This document shows positions 42,573 through 50,747 of a stretch of DNA of 64,000 nucleotides, one piece after another. Source of the DNA: Marinobacter sp. THAF197a (GTDB lineage Bacteria; Pseudomonadota; Gammaproteobacteria; Pseudomonadales; Oleiphilaceae); assembly GCF_009363275.1 (NCBI RefSeq), contig NZ_CP045324.1:2666001-2730000 (forward strand), given 5' to 3'. Both the position numbers and the translations under genes were made by a program. Under the pieces are notes generated by a model, which did no database searches, was not told the origin of the DNA, and saw only the letters and a program-made list of their open reading frames with translations. Each line of letters begins with the position of its first letter. The first letter of the stretch is position 1.

Positions 42573-44051
42573 TTACTGCAGGAGGGACAGAACCTGCTGC
42601 GGACGGGCGTTCGCCTGAGCCAGGACGGAGATACCGGCCTGCTGCAGTACCTGGGATTTAGCCAGGTTGGCGGTTTCCGCCGCGAAGTCAGCGTCCAGGA
42701 TACGGCTGTTGGATGCGCTGAGGTTCTCTACAGACGTTGCCAAGTTCGCAATCGTGGACTCGAAGCGGTTTTGGATCGCACCGAGTTCGCCGCGCAGGCT
42801 GTTGACGGAGGTCAGAGCTGCGTCAACCCGAGCAATTGCCTCGTTTGCACCCGGGACGTTACTGATATCGATATCCCGGATGAATCCCTCAGCATTGAAT
42901 GAGTTTTCACCACCTACCGATGCAACATCAGCACCCGCGACCGTAACGCTGTTTTCAGCGGTAAAGCTAACGGTACCAGCAAAGGTTGTCTCGGCAGTGA
43001 AGCCAGCCGAGGCCGCATCGTTCAGGCCTACTGCGGCCAGATCAGGATCAGTGGCGGCGCCGGTCGAACCGGATGCTTCCTGCAGGGTAAAGTTTTCGCC
43101 GCTAGCCTGCTGAATGACCAAGTTACCACCGTCAAGCGAAGCAGAAATACCAACAGATCCAAGGATCGAATTGCTGTTAATTTCGTCTCTGACCATTGCC
43201 GCAGTGATAGTTGTCGAGCCGTCCGCTGCTGGGCTGGCAAAGGCGAGCTCCACCGACTCACCACCAGCGCCAATTGTGATGCTATAACTCTGCGTATCAA
43301 CACCACTATTCGCTGTAGTAAGCGTTACGTCGCCTGCCCAATCAATTGTCTGGGAGTTTTCGGCTGTCACACTTGACACCCCGTCGACGGACGACCGAAT
43401 AGCATCAGCAATACTCGCGGCACTGCTATCCTCACCTATCTCAAGGGTTTGAATCTCGCCTGCACCAACACGCAGAGTAAAGTTCTGGTTGTCAGCCAGG
43501 GCTTCACCATCAATGTTCAATTCCGCCTGAGCGATGGAACCGATCTGGGAAGCCCGGGTACCTTGGGTAAGGTTAATACCGATGGTTTCCCCAGCATTAG
43601 CGCCTACTTGGAAGTCTTGCTGTCCAAAAGAGCCGTCGAGCACACGCAACCCGTTGAACGCAGTCTGGGACGAGATACGGTCGATTTCTTCAAGGCGCTG
43701 CTGAACCTCATCGTTCAAGGCAGCTCTGTCTGAATCACTATTAGTAGCGTTAGCAGACTGGACCGCTAGTTCCCGAATCCGCTGCAAGTTGTTAGTAATC
43801 TCGTTCAAGGCGCCCTCAGCCGTTTGCGCCAGGGAAATGCCGTCATTGGCATTACGAGTAGCCACGTTCAGACCAGAGATCTGAGACTGGAAACGAGTAG
43901 AAATCGCCAGGCCAGCCGCATCATCTTTCGCAGAGTTAATACGCAGACCAGAAGACAAACGCTGCAGAGCCTGGTCGTTCATGCCCTGAGACTTGCTCAG
44001 CTGGTTCTGGGCGTTCAGTGAAGCGACGTTAGTGTTAATACCGAGAGCCAT
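42573..44051 (-). CDS. fliC: Flagellin, sigma-28 controlled copy
   Basis: A 492-residue flagellin. The D0/D1 N-terminus (MALGINTNVASLNAQNQLSK, LQRLSSGLRINSAKDDAAGLAI) and C-terminus (RFESTIANLATSVENLSASNSRI to the terminal LLQ) are conserved; the middle (about 180-390) is the variable, surface-exposed part, poor in aromatic residues and rich in A, S, T and G. A good FliA-type promoter lies upstream. It is divergent from a hypothetical gene and heads the flaG-fliD-fliS group. A second flagellin lies at 45642 on the opposite strand. Confidence 0.95.
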   Translation of the reverse strand: MALGINTNVASLNAQNQLSKSQGMNDQALQRLSSGLRINSAKDDAAGLAISTRFQSQISGLNVATRNANDGISLAQTAEGALNEITNNLQRIRELAVQSANATNSDSDRAALNDEVQQRLEEIDRISSQTAFNGLRVLDGSFGQQDFQVGANAGETIGINLTQGTRASQIGSIAQAELNIDGEALADNQNFTLRVGAGEIQTLEIGEDSSAASIADAIRSSVDGVSSVTAENSQTIDWAGDVTLTTANSGVDTQSYSITIGAGGESVELAFASPAADGSTTITAAMVRDEINSNSILGSVGISASLDGGNLVIQQASGENFTLQEASGSTGAATDPDLAAVGLNDAASAGFTAETTFAGTVSFTAENSVTVAGADVASVGGENSFNAEGFIRDIDISNVPGANEAIARVDAALTSVNSLRGELGAIQNRFESTIANLATSVENLSASNSRILDADFAAETANLAKSQVLQQAGISVLAQANARPQQVLSLLQ

Positions 44052-44138
44052 ATTGCTTCTCCTTCGACAGATGTCGTTATTTCATGGAAAAGGTCTGGCG
44101 CCCGGTTCTCAGTTGGGAGCGCCGCCCTGTTACTCCAC

Positions 44139-44165
44139 TTAACGGCACCCTACCCGGTTGCTTTA
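44139..44165 (-). promoter_or_regulatory. Sigma-28 (FliA) type promoter of flagellin
   Basis: On the minus strand TAAA-N15-GCCGTTAA lies about 88 bp upstream of the flagellin ATG. The -35 is exact and the -10 matches the FliA consensus at seven of eight bases; spacing is standard. Confidence 0.8.
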
Positions 44166-44233
44166 GAAAAAATTTCAACGATTTTGTAAAGGAATGTAAA
44201 AAATCGAATTCGACAGCTGCCACCAGCTAACCG

Positions 44234-44923
44234 TCACTTGAAAATCACACTCTCGCTCGGAATTTGAGGACCGCTTTCTTGCCCCAACCAGTACTTATGC
44301 CCTGGGGGTACCGGCCCACTGCCAGGCTCTGGACATAGAAGACGCTTCAATTGCTTCGCTTCCTCGCGATCACCTACTTCGGTTAATCTGGCAACAAGCT
44401 TCTGATGAGATACCTCCACAAGTAGCACACGCTCAACCAACGACAAAAAGGCGTTAAGGTATAAACGCAAAGCCTTCGAATTTCGGTTACTGCCATATTT
44501 TTTCTTGGTGTCGGGCAAGTCAAACTCAGGCTGAACGCCCCGAGACACCTCGATTGCTGCAACCAGTGGGTCGAGCAAAGCACTGCGATAGCCCTGCCTC
44601 GATTGTTGTTTTTCCTCTCCGTAGACTCCCCTCATTACGTTAGGGAAATAGAGCCGTCCCTGATCAACGAGAATCGAAAGAGAAAGAACCAGCTCCCTCG
44701 ATCTTTCAATCGCTTCTTGGTGACTCGAATGTTCAAAATGGGCATGCATGCGATTCATCACGTCGACAACCTCTGTGGCCCACTTCTCGACACTCTGATT
44801 CAGGCGCCCCCTATCTGCGTCCACCGCCAGCCGATAATTCCTCTGCTGCCAGCGATGACTGATAAACCACCCACAGACAGCAGATATAAATGCTATTCCC
44901 GAACCGATTAGAACTTGAAGCAC
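44234..44923 (-). CDS. Hypothetical membrane-anchored protein
   Basis: A 229-residue protein with one N-terminal membrane helix (about 4-22), then a soluble, helical, charged region with a long amphipathic stretch (about 30-140). I do not recognise a family. It lies between the two flagellin genes and looks like an insertion together with the nucleotidyltransferase gene upstream. No enzyme motif is visible. Confidence 0.7.
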   Translation of the reverse strand: MLQVLIGSGIAFISAVCGWFISHRWQQRNYRLAVDADRGRLNQSVEKWATEVVDVMNRMHAHFEHSSHQEAIERSRELVLSLSILVDQGRLYFPNVMRGVYGEEKQQSRQGYRSALLDPLVAAIEVSRGVQPEFDLPDTKKKYGSNRNSKALRLYLNAFLSLVERVLLVEVSHQKLVARLTEVGDREEAKQLKRLLCPEPGSGPVPPGHKYWLGQESGPQIPSESVIFK

Positions 44924-44959
44924 GTTATCTCCCTAGCAGCAATAGATCGCCTTATGGAT

Positions 44960-45283
44960 TCAAGCCGCATATAGCTCTCTCTGAACAGCCAACACGGATT
45001 GCCGAAAACACGGATTTGTTAAAGAGGCCTTGGTGATCAGGTCAACGGGCCGATTGAAAAGTGCCTCCAACTCAAGTTTCAAATCAAAGAAAGCAGCGGC
45101 TGTTTGTCGAGCTGACAGGTCTGTTTCAAAAGACACAAGAAAATCCAAATCACTTTCCTCCCGGAAACGATCCGTTGTGGCCGAGCCAAAAACCGCAATG
45201 CGGCTGACATGATGACGCCTACAGAGTTCTGCAAGGTCGCCGGCGTGTTCTTTGAAGATATCTGGAATGGGGGTCTCTGCCAT
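44960..45283 (-). CDS. MNT-type minimal nucleotidyltransferase, orphan antitoxin
   Basis: A 107-residue nucleotidyltransferase-fold protein. The catalytic pattern is intact: GSATTDRF with the GS pair, then SDLDFLV supplying the two aspartates. Such MntA proteins usually pair with a HEPN toxin (HepT) and AMPylate it to switch it off. No HepT is found on either side; downstream is the 229-residue membrane protein and upstream a repeat, so it seems an orphan or has an unlinked partner. Confidence 0.82.
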   Translation of the reverse strand: MAETPIPDIFKEHAGDLAELCRRHHVSRIAVFGSATTDRFREESDLDFLVSFETDLSARQTAAAFFDLKLELEALFNRPVDLITKASLTNPCFRQSVLAVQRELYAA

Positions 45284-45352
45284 GATGCTCTACCCGGTCA
45301 CGAGAACGCGTAGACTCTATCATAGCCCGATAACAGAGCCCCATGTACCTTT

Positions 45353-45389
45353 GGGGCCAGACCCCAGGACATTTGGTGGAGTGAAATGT
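45353..45389. repeat. Partial 53-bp element (left arm and core only)
   Basis: GGGGCCAGACCCC (45353-45365) is followed by the GACATTT-N9-AAATGT core, but the right arm is missing. It lies upstream of the nucleotidyltransferase gene. Confidence 0.75.
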
Positions 45390-45526
45390 ACCAACGCAAC
45401 TCCACAAAACCGGCAACCCTTTTCCCATCCCCCACGCCAACTTTCCGGCAGCGTACAATACCCTGCTCGAAACCTGATCTAAAAACCATCAATTAAAACA
45501 GCAATATAACGCCACTTTCTTAAAAC

Positions 45527-45542
45527 TGGCACACCCTTCGCT
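45527..45542 (+). promoter_or_regulatory. Sigma-54 type promoter of the second flagellin
   Basis: TGGCACACCCTTCGCT has GG and GC at the correct 12-nt register for the -24/-12 elements recognised by RpoN, about 100 bp before the ATG at 45642. An activator of the FleQ/FlrC type would be required. Confidence 0.6.
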
Positions 45543-45641
45543 TGGTATCCGGCAAAACGGCAATTTAACGAATTTCCGCCGGTAAGGGTTCCCCTCTCAG
45601 TGGGCACCAGGCTACCGGCACCTCTGAGCAGGAGAATAGAT

Positions 45642-47114
45642 ATGCCTCAGGTCATTAACACCAACATTGCGTCGCTGAATGCTCAGCGCAATCTGAATGC
45701 TTCGCAGGGCGATGCAAACGTGGCACTGCAACGGTTGTCTTCTGGCCTGCGGATTAACTCTGCCAAAGACGACGCCGCTGGCCTTGCCATTTCCGAGCGC
45801 TTCCAATCCCAGATCGCCGGCCTGAACCAGGCCCAGCGGAATGCCAACGACGGCATCTCCCTGGCGCAGACGGCGGAAGGCGCGATGGACGAGATTACCA
45901 ATAACCTGCAGCGGATTCGGGAACTGGCGGTTCAGTCGGCTAATGCGACGAACAGTATTTCTGACCGACAGGCACTGAACCAGGAAGTGCAGCAGCGGAT
46001 TGAGGAAATCAACCGGATTGCCAGCCAGACTTCCTTTAACGGGTTGAAGGTGCTGGATGGGACGTTTGGAACTCAAACTTTTCAAGTTGGCGCAAACACC
46101 GGCGAAACAATAGGAGTTAGCGGACTGGATTCGCGGGGTAGCCAGCTGGGTGCGACAGTTGGCAAAACAACGAACTTCAGCTCACAACTTGTCCCATTCC
46201 CTCCAGTAGAAACAAATGCCCTCGGTCTTGATTACGAGACAAACGTGAGCGGGGACCTAATTATCGACGGCACAACCGTCCCTATTGCTTACACTGGTGC
46301 CGTCGGAAATGACATTGAGGACCTGGCGGCAGAGATACAAGCACAACTCACTACGCCATTCCCGGGACTTACGGTGACCGGAGACACTGCGAACGATACC
46401 CTTATCTTCACAAACGAATCAGGGGAGACCGTGCAAGTCGCCATTGACCTAACTGACAACGACACGCCAGCTAGCACCTTCGCTCAGTCTTTTGAGTCTA
46501 CGGGAGGATCACTCGCAGACTTTTTTACAGCGAATGAGGAGGCGTCCATCGACTTTACGGTAAATGGTATATCCTTCACGGCTGATAATGTCACCTCACT
46601 CAACGACGTTATTGGCGCCATCAACGCCCGCTCAAACGAAACGGGTGTCGAGGCTAATCTTGATCGAACCAATCAAGAGATAATTTTTGCATCTCAGTTC
46701 GGCGAGGATATCGCTGTTCAGTTCACCGCTGATCTTGACGGTGATGGGGTGGATGATATTGATGTAGACGAAACATATGCTGCAGCGACCAATACCGCCT
46801 CGTTGAACACCACCGATATATCGACTCCAGACGGTGCTGACCTTGCAATGATCACCATCGATTATGCGATCGACAAGATTAACAGCTTCCGCGCCGAGCT
46901 AGGCGCCGTTCAAAACCGCTTCGAGTCCACCATCGCCAACCTGAGCACCACCTCAGAAAACCTCTCGGCCTCCAACAGCCGAATCCGTGATGCCGACTTC
47001 GCAGCAGAAACCGCCGAACTGGCTCGCACCCAGGTGCTCCAGCAGGCTGGTCTCTCCGTACTGGCCCAGGCCAACGCCAGGCCCCAGCAGGTGCTCCAGC
47101 TGCTGCAGGGCTAA
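45642..47114 (+). CDS. fliC: Flagellin, sigma-54-type promoter copy
   Basis: A 490-residue flagellin with conserved ends (MPQVINTNIASLNAQRNLNA at the start, RFESTIANLSTTSENLSASN and the C-terminal LLQG) and a variable middle unlike that of the flagellin at 42573. The middle is acidic and Thr/Asp-rich (about 190-410, with NDTLIFTNESGETVQ and DGDGVDDIDVDE). The ATG at 45642 has AGGAG upstream; the frame open to 45600 is not used. The promoter fits sigma-54, and a terminator follows. Two flagellins may build different filament zones. Confidence 0.95.
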   Translation: MPQVINTNIASLNAQRNLNASQGDANVALQRLSSGLRINSAKDDAAGLAISERFQSQIAGLNQAQRNANDGISLAQTAEGAMDEITNNLQRIRELAVQSANATNSISDRQALNQEVQQRIEEINRIASQTSFNGLKVLDGTFGTQTFQVGANTGETIGVSGLDSRGSQLGATVGKTTNFSSQLVPFPPVETNALGLDYETNVSGDLIIDGTTVPIAYTGAVGNDIEDLAAEIQAQLTTPFPGLTVTGDTANDTLIFTNESGETVQVAIDLTDNDTPASTFAQSFESTGGSLADFFTANEEASIDFTVNGISFTADNVTSLNDVIGAINARSNETGVEANLDRTNQEIIFASQFGEDIAVQFTADLDGDGVDDIDVDETYAAATNTASLNTTDISTPDGADLAMITIDYAIDKINSFRAELGAVQNRFESTIANLSTTSENLSASNSRIRDADFAAETAELARTQVLQQAGLSVLAQANARPQQVLQLLQG

Positions 47115-47132
47115 TCTCCTGCAGCACAACCA

Positions 47133-47163
47133 AAACGGCCGGGCTAATCACCCGGCCGTTTTG
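47133..47163 (+). terminator. Rho-independent terminator of the flagellin gene
   Basis: AAAACGGCCGGG (47133-47144) and CCCGGCCGTTTT (47152-47163) form a 12-bp stem with a 7-nt loop, 18 bp after the stop, ending in T residues. Confidence 0.92.
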
Positions 47164-47168
47164 CTTTT

Positions 47169-47221
47169 GGGGTCAGACCCCAAGACATTTCACCCCATCA
47201 AATGTACAGGGGTCTGACCCC
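47169..47221 (+). repeat. 53-bp palindromic element, full copy
   Basis: Arms at 47169-47181 and 47209-47221. It directly follows the flagellin terminator. Its core differs from the copy at 27118 only in the last three bases. Confidence 0.9.
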
Positions 47222-47317
47222 AAATTTCGCTTGCCTCATCCTAGCTACCATTAGCCAATAACGACCCCACGCGCTAAACTAAGTCAATTGAACTAAGCAG
47301 CACCGAAGGAGGGCTAG

Positions 47318-47557
47318 ATGGAATCCGTCAACATGCACGAGGCTAAAACCCGGCTGTCACAACTGGTCGCCCGCGCCGCCAAAGGCGAAGCTTTCATAAT
47401 TGCAAAGGCGGGCAAGCCTGTTGCCAGGGTAACCGCCTACGATTCTCCTGAAGAGAGTCAACAGAGACGATTGGGTTTCTTGGCGGGCGAATTCAAAGTA
47501 CCGGACGATTTTGATCGGATGGGGCAAGACGAAATAACCGAGTTGTTCGGAGGGTGA
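47318..47557 (+). CDS. Phd/YefM family antitoxin
   Basis: A 79-residue antitoxin with the Phd/YefM DNA-binding start (MESVNMHEAKTRLSQLVARAAKGEAFIIAKAGKPVARV) and a C-terminal toxin-binding tail. GGAGGG precedes the ATG. It starts a two-gene module with the PIN toxin 1 bp downstream and probably represses it. In many such modules the antitoxin tail wraps the toxin; this is family knowledge. Confidence 0.92.
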   Translation: MESVNMHEAKTRLSQLVARAAKGEAFIIAKAGKPVARVTAYDSPEESQQRRLGFLAGEFKVPDDFDRMGQDEITELFGG

Positions 47558-47558
47558 C

Positions 47559-47945
47559 ATGAACCTTCTTCTGGACACTCACCTACTGCTCTGGGCCGCA
47601 GCGGAGCCAAATAGGTTATCCCCCGAAGCGGCAGCCATGATCAGTAACGAAAATAACAGGCTGTACTTCAGCGCCGCCAGTATCTGGGAAGTCGTCATCA
47701 AAAATGGCCTGGGGCGGCCAGACTTTCATGTTGACCCACATCTGCTCCGACGCGGACTGGTTGATAATGGCTATACAGAATTGGCAATTTCGTCACTGCA
47801 TACCTTGGCCGTTAGCCACCTGCCGGAAATCCACAAAGACCCATTCGACAGAATTCTCGTTGCCCAGGCCGAGACAGAGGGCTTCCTGTTGCTGACGGCC
47901 GATGATTTGGTAGCGCGTTACCCCGGCCCTGTTCGCCGAATCTAA
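47559..47945 (+). CDS. vapC: VapC-type PIN-domain toxin
   Basis: A 128-residue PIN ribonuclease. The acidic active-site residues are present: D6 (LLLDTHLLLW), E44 (SIWEVVIK), D97 (DPFDRILVAQA) and D115/D116 (TADD), so it should be active. The gene begins 1 bp after the antitoxin stop. A partial 53-bp element starts 3 bp after its stop codon. Confidence 0.92.
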   Translation: MNLLLDTHLLLWAAAEPNRLSPEAAAMISNENNRLYFSAASIWEVVIKNGLGRPDFHVDPHLLRRGLVDNGYTELAISSLHTLAVSHLPEIHKDPFDRILVAQAETEGFLLLTADDLVARYPGPVRRI

Positions 47946-47948
47946 TTT

Positions 47949-47987
47949 GGGGTCAGACCCCAAGACATTTCCCGGCTCCAAATGTAC
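47949..47987 (+). repeat. Partial 53-bp element
   Basis: The left arm GGGGTCAGACCCC (47949-47961) and core with GACATTT and AAATGTAC are present, but the right arm is lost. It lies between vapC and the 3' end of brnA. Confidence 0.8.
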
Positions 47988-48003
47988 TTGCGTTCTCCGG
48001 CAT

Positions 48004-48258
48004 TCACCGCCGGTTAACCTGACTCCCCATATATTGTCTGAGCAATTTATTAATCCGGGTTTGATAGCCTTTACCCTGGGCCTTGAACCAGGCCAACACA
48101 TCCTCATCTATCCGGAGCGTTACAGGTTGCTTGGCTGGCAATCGCAGTTCAGCCCTCTCGAAGAATGCATCATCCAGCTCTGGTATATCGCTGGTATCGA
48201 TTTGCTCGTCGCCATGTTCTGCCATTCGTTGCCAGTCTGTTTTAGATGTTCTGTTCAT
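48004..48258 (-). CDS. brnA: BrnA-type antitoxin
   Basis: An 84-residue antitoxin with the BrnA pattern: DTSDIPELDDAFFERAELRLPAKQPVTLRIDEDVLAWFK and a C-terminal YQTRINKLLRQYM ribbon-helix-helix segment. It normally neutralises BrnT and represses the operon. The ATG at 48258 lies inside the 3' end of the brnT remnant (17-bp overlap), the normal gene order. Its partner is damaged, so it may persist as a regulator only. Confidence 0.9.
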   Translation of the reverse strand: MNRTSKTDWQRMAEHGDEQIDTSDIPELDDAFFERAELRLPAKQPVTLRIDEDVLAWFKAQGKGYQTRINKLLRQYMGSQVNRR

Positions 48259-48465
48259 AGAGCCTTACCTCCCGACGAGCTGCTTTCCGAGCTGAAATAA
48301 TCCGGACAGCGTCCCCACATCTCTCGACATAAACCACCACCCCGATAAACTGCTTGATCAGACCAATGGCAATCCAACGTTCTTCACCATAGGCATAAAG
48401 ATCATCTATAGCCGTCAGCATTGGGTGAGTAAAAATATCTTTGCCTCATCCCACTCAAAGCGCAT
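48242..48465 (-). pseudogene. brnT: brnT toxin remnant with internal frameshifting deletion
   Basis: Reading the minus strand from the ATG at 48465 gives MRFEWDEAK, the typical BrnT N-terminus, but the frame then closes quickly. One frame over, the sequence continues as DIFTHPMLTAIDDLYAYG, EERWIAIG and so on to RIISARKAARREV and the stop at 48242, which is the BrnT C-terminal two thirds. The segment normally between (the NxxKHGxxFxxA region, about 14-16 residues) is missing. A deletion not divisible by three best explains this, and the toxin is probably inactive. Confidence 0.8.
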
Positions 48466-48511
48466 CACACATCCCTGTATTTACTTCTGTACGTACAAAA
48501 TACCGCATTCT

Positions 48512-48564
48512 GGGGTCAGACCCCAAGACATTTCACTCCACCAAATGCACTGGGGTCTGACCCC
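48512..48564 (+). repeat. 53-bp palindromic element, full copy
   Basis: Arms at 48512-48524 and 48552-48564; the inner repeat has one change (AAATGC). It ends 3 bp from the stop of the pRiA4b ORF-3 gene and follows the brnT remnant. Confidence 0.9.
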
Positions 48565-48567
48565 ACC

Positions 48568-49968
48568 CTAACCCTTAGCAAACACCCCCTCAAACAAAGC
48601 CGTTCTCCGAAGCCGTTGCTCAGCCTCCTCGCGGAACAGCACTCGCTCCGGGTTCAACTCAATCAACCCCAACAGCCTAAACAGGCGGATTACCCTGGAA
48701 TCCAGTGCCCAGCGGGTTTGTTGTTCTTCGCTGGCATACGGCCGCGGGAGCGCTGAAAGGGGCAATTGCGGGAAGGCCGCCAGCATGTCGTTTATGTAGC
48801 CATCCACCGGCAACCAGTCGCCGCCTTTCTCTGCCAGCAGCCAAAAGAAGAAGGGGCCGACGGTTTGTATATCGTCCAGCCCGTCGTAATGGTCCATCCA
48901 GGCCCAGTTAAATTCAGAGAACGCCGCGGCCAACATGTCCTGGTACAGGGTTAGCCAGCCTTTGGTATCGAGGCGTTTGGCGGCGGCTTTCTTCAGCAGC
49001 AGGCGGCCCTTTTCCTTTCGGGTGTAGCCGGCCAACTCCAATAGCACACGGGTAAGCTGCACGCCAAGAATGTCCTCCTCGGAACGCACGGAACCGTACC
49101 CGGCAAAAGGCACCACAACCTCCTCGCCGGCGGCCTCAATCATGGCCTTCACCTGCTTAAGCGGCAGGTTACCTTTGCCGGTCAGGCGAATGCCCTTCTC
49201 GCCCAGCTCGTTGAACAGCACTTTTGCCATTTGCAGGATGGGTGCGGCATCCAGTTCCTGATCAACCGTTTTTGCATTGATCAGCGACTTGAACACAGAC
49301 GGGCAATGCAGCGGGCTCTGCAGCAGCTCATGCATCTGGCTGGGACTTAAACCGCAAAAATCAACAGGTGGCAACGCATCAACGTCGCTCTCCGCAAACA
49401 GGGCATCCCGCTCTGGAAGCAGCTGATTGATCTCCTCCAGGTTCACAAACTCGGGATCAAACTCCCCACCCCACCACTCCTTCACACCCTCGTGTTCCGG
49501 GTGCGCGGGGTCATGCATTGCATCCAAAAACTCATAGTAGCCATGCACCCCACCCACATCCTCCGGTGGGCACTGGCGGGCGGCTTTTATACAATGGGGC
49601 AATTGCCCTTCATCGCCTACAGGCAGAATCTTCTCCAGCTTCACCTGGTGTTCCCAACTGTCGCCAAAATCATACTCATATTTGATGGCCTGGCCTTCGC
49701 GCTTCAGAACACTGCCCACCCGCAAGCGGGTTTCATCCAGAAACCCCATCATGTCATCTTCATCCTCCGCCGGGTCGCCAATCAGCCTGCCATCGGCCGC
49801 CTGAAACAAATGCAGATGCGACGCCCGCCACCCCATGGCAATCTGAATAATCCGGTGCAAATCCTGAAACGTCGCCTCCGGCGAGATCAGCAACCTCCGC
49901 CAAATAGGCGGCCTGATGCCAGAAAGCGTGACCTTAACCTGATAAACACCTTTACCCTGCGCACCCAT
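48568..49968 (-). CDS. Plasmid pRiA4b ORF-3 family protein
   Basis: A 466-residue protein. The N-terminal 190 residues are the pRiA4b ORF-3 domain (VYQVKVTLSGIRPPIWRRLLI, LHRIIQIAMGWRASHLHLF, YEYDFGDSWEHQV, ARQCPPEDVGGVHGYYEF), found in plasmid and chromosomal genes of unknown biochemical role. The C-terminal part (about 200-466) is helical, and I recognise no domain in it. The ATG at 49968 has AGGAG 6 nt upstream; the frame open to 50115 passes through the repeat at 49985 and is an artefact. Full-length 53-bp elements stand on both sides. Confidence 0.85.
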   Translation of the reverse strand: MGAQGKGVYQVKVTLSGIRPPIWRRLLISPEATFQDLHRIIQIAMGWRASHLHLFQAADGRLIGDPAEDEDDMMGFLDETRLRVGSVLKREGQAIKYEYDFGDSWEHQVKLEKILPVGDEGQLPHCIKAARQCPPEDVGGVHGYYEFLDAMHDPAHPEHEGVKEWWGGEFDPEFVNLEEINQLLPERDALFAESDVDALPPVDFCGLSPSQMHELLQSPLHCPSVFKSLINAKTVDQELDAAPILQMAKVLFNELGEKGIRLTGKGNLPLKQVKAMIEAAGEEVVVPFAGYGSVRSEEDILGVQLTRVLLELAGYTRKEKGRLLLKKAAAKRLDTKGWLTLYQDMLAAAFSEFNWAWMDHYDGLDDIQTVGPFFFWLLAEKGGDWLPVDGYINDMLAAFPQLPLSALPRPYASEEQQTRWALDSRVIRLFRLLGLIELNPERVLFREEAEQRLRRTALFEGVFAKG

Positions 49969-49984
49969 AACCGCTCCTATTTTT

Positions 49985-50064
49985 GGGGTCAGACCCCAAG
50001 ACATTTCGAGGCTGCAAATGTATTGGGGTCTGACCCCAAATTCAAATGTCCGGGGGTCAGCCCC
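49985..50064 (+). repeat. 53-bp palindromic element plus a half copy
   Basis: A full copy at 49985-50037 is followed by AAATTCAAA and a second right-half (AAATGTCC then GGGGGTCAGCCCC, to 50064). The first 62 bp from 49985 are identical to 50580-50641, which lies on the other side of the DUF2281 toxin-antitoxin pair. Confidence 0.9.
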
Positions 50065-50150
50065 AAATCTCCACACCTTACCTAACCACCCCTGCCAAGT
50101 TATGATAACTTTCACCTTGCACCTTCCTGAAAACGCATGAGGTAATCGCT

Positions 50151-50384
50151 ATGCAACTTGAAGAGCTAATCAGCATGGTCAGCCGTTTGCCGCCGGCGAG
50201 ACAACAGGAAGTCATCGATTTTGCGGCCTTTCTCGAACAGCGATACGCTGCCAAGAACAATCAGCAACAAACCGACTGGTCTGAGGAAGACTTCAAGGCC
50301 ATGAGTGCTGAGCAAGCCATGCGAGGCATCGAGGATGAGCCAGAACTCTATTCAGATGAAGATATTCAGGAGCATTGGCAGTGA
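50151..50384 (+). CDS. DUF2281-type antitoxin
   Basis: A 77-residue protein with the DUF2281 opening (LEELISMVSRLPPARQQEVIDFAAFLEQRY) and an acidic tail (DEPELYSDEDIQEHWQ) that would bind a toxin. Its stop overlaps the GTG of the truncated toxin gene by 4 bp (GTGA). As the toxin is cut short, the antitoxin may now be without function. Confidence 0.85.
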   Translation: MQLEELISMVSRLPPARQQEVIDFAAFLEQRYAAKNNQQQTDWSEEDFKAMSAEQAMRGIEDEPELYSDEDIQEHWQ

Positions 50385-50579
50385 AGCAGGCTGGTGATAT
50401 CGCTTTGATGCCATTCCCATTCACTAACCTGGCCAACGCAAAAAAACGGCCTGTCCTGCTGTTACGAAAGCTGGATAATAGTCACGACGACTGGTTAGTT
50501 TGCATGATCTCCTCCCAGTTACATCAGTTTAATCCAGATCTCGACTGGAAACTCGACAGTACCCACCCAGTAACAATCT
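50381..50579 (+). pseudogene. MazF/PemK-like toxin truncated by a 53-bp repeat
   Basis: From the GTG at 50381 the frame gives about 66 residues typical of the MazF/PemK fold N-terminus (KQAGDIALMPFPFTN, KKRPVLLLRKL, DDWLVCMISSQL). At 50580 the sequence enters the palindromic element and the frame continues only through repeat and unrelated DNA (GQTPRHFEAANVLGSDPKF). The C-terminal part of the ribonuclease, including its later conserved helix, is absent. The gene is therefore most likely inactive. Confidence 0.82.
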
Positions 50580-50632
50580 GGGGTCAGACCCCAAGACATT
50601 TCGAGGCTGCAAATGTATTGGGGTCTGACCCC
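50580..50632 (+). repeat. 53-bp palindromic element interrupting the toxin gene
   Basis: Arms at 50580-50592 and 50620-50632. This copy and the one at 49985 are identical over 62 bp, the closest pair in the window, and form direct repeats around the toxin-antitoxin pair. Confidence 0.92.
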
Positions 50633-50649
50633 AAATTCAAACACCAAAC

Positions 50650-50665
50650 TGGCACACCTTTCGCA
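50650..50665 (+). promoter_or_regulatory. Sigma-54 type promoter of the TPR gene
   Basis: TGGCACACCTTTCGCA keeps the -24 GG and -12 GC in register and is nearly the same as the flagellin promoter at 45527. It lies 82 bp before the ATG at 50748. Confidence 0.55.
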
Positions 50666-50747
50666 ACACCTCCCTCAAAGCACGGCAAACCGTCAAAAAA
50701 CTGCAGACCTTTGCCGCATCGAATCATGGCTGGTAACGAGGTGTTCC

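Noticed and set aside
45284..45483. HepT toxin partner for the MNT protein
   Set aside because: The DNA upstream and downstream was read on both strands and no HEPN-type frame was found.
45555..45585. FliA promoter for the second flagellin
   Set aside because: GCCGGTAA is present but no TAAA lies 15 bp upstream; the sigma-54 type site fits better.
49969..50115. Upstream extension of the pRiA4b ORF-3 protein
   Set aside because: It is encoded by the palindromic repeat, and the ATG at 49968 has a good ribosome-binding site.
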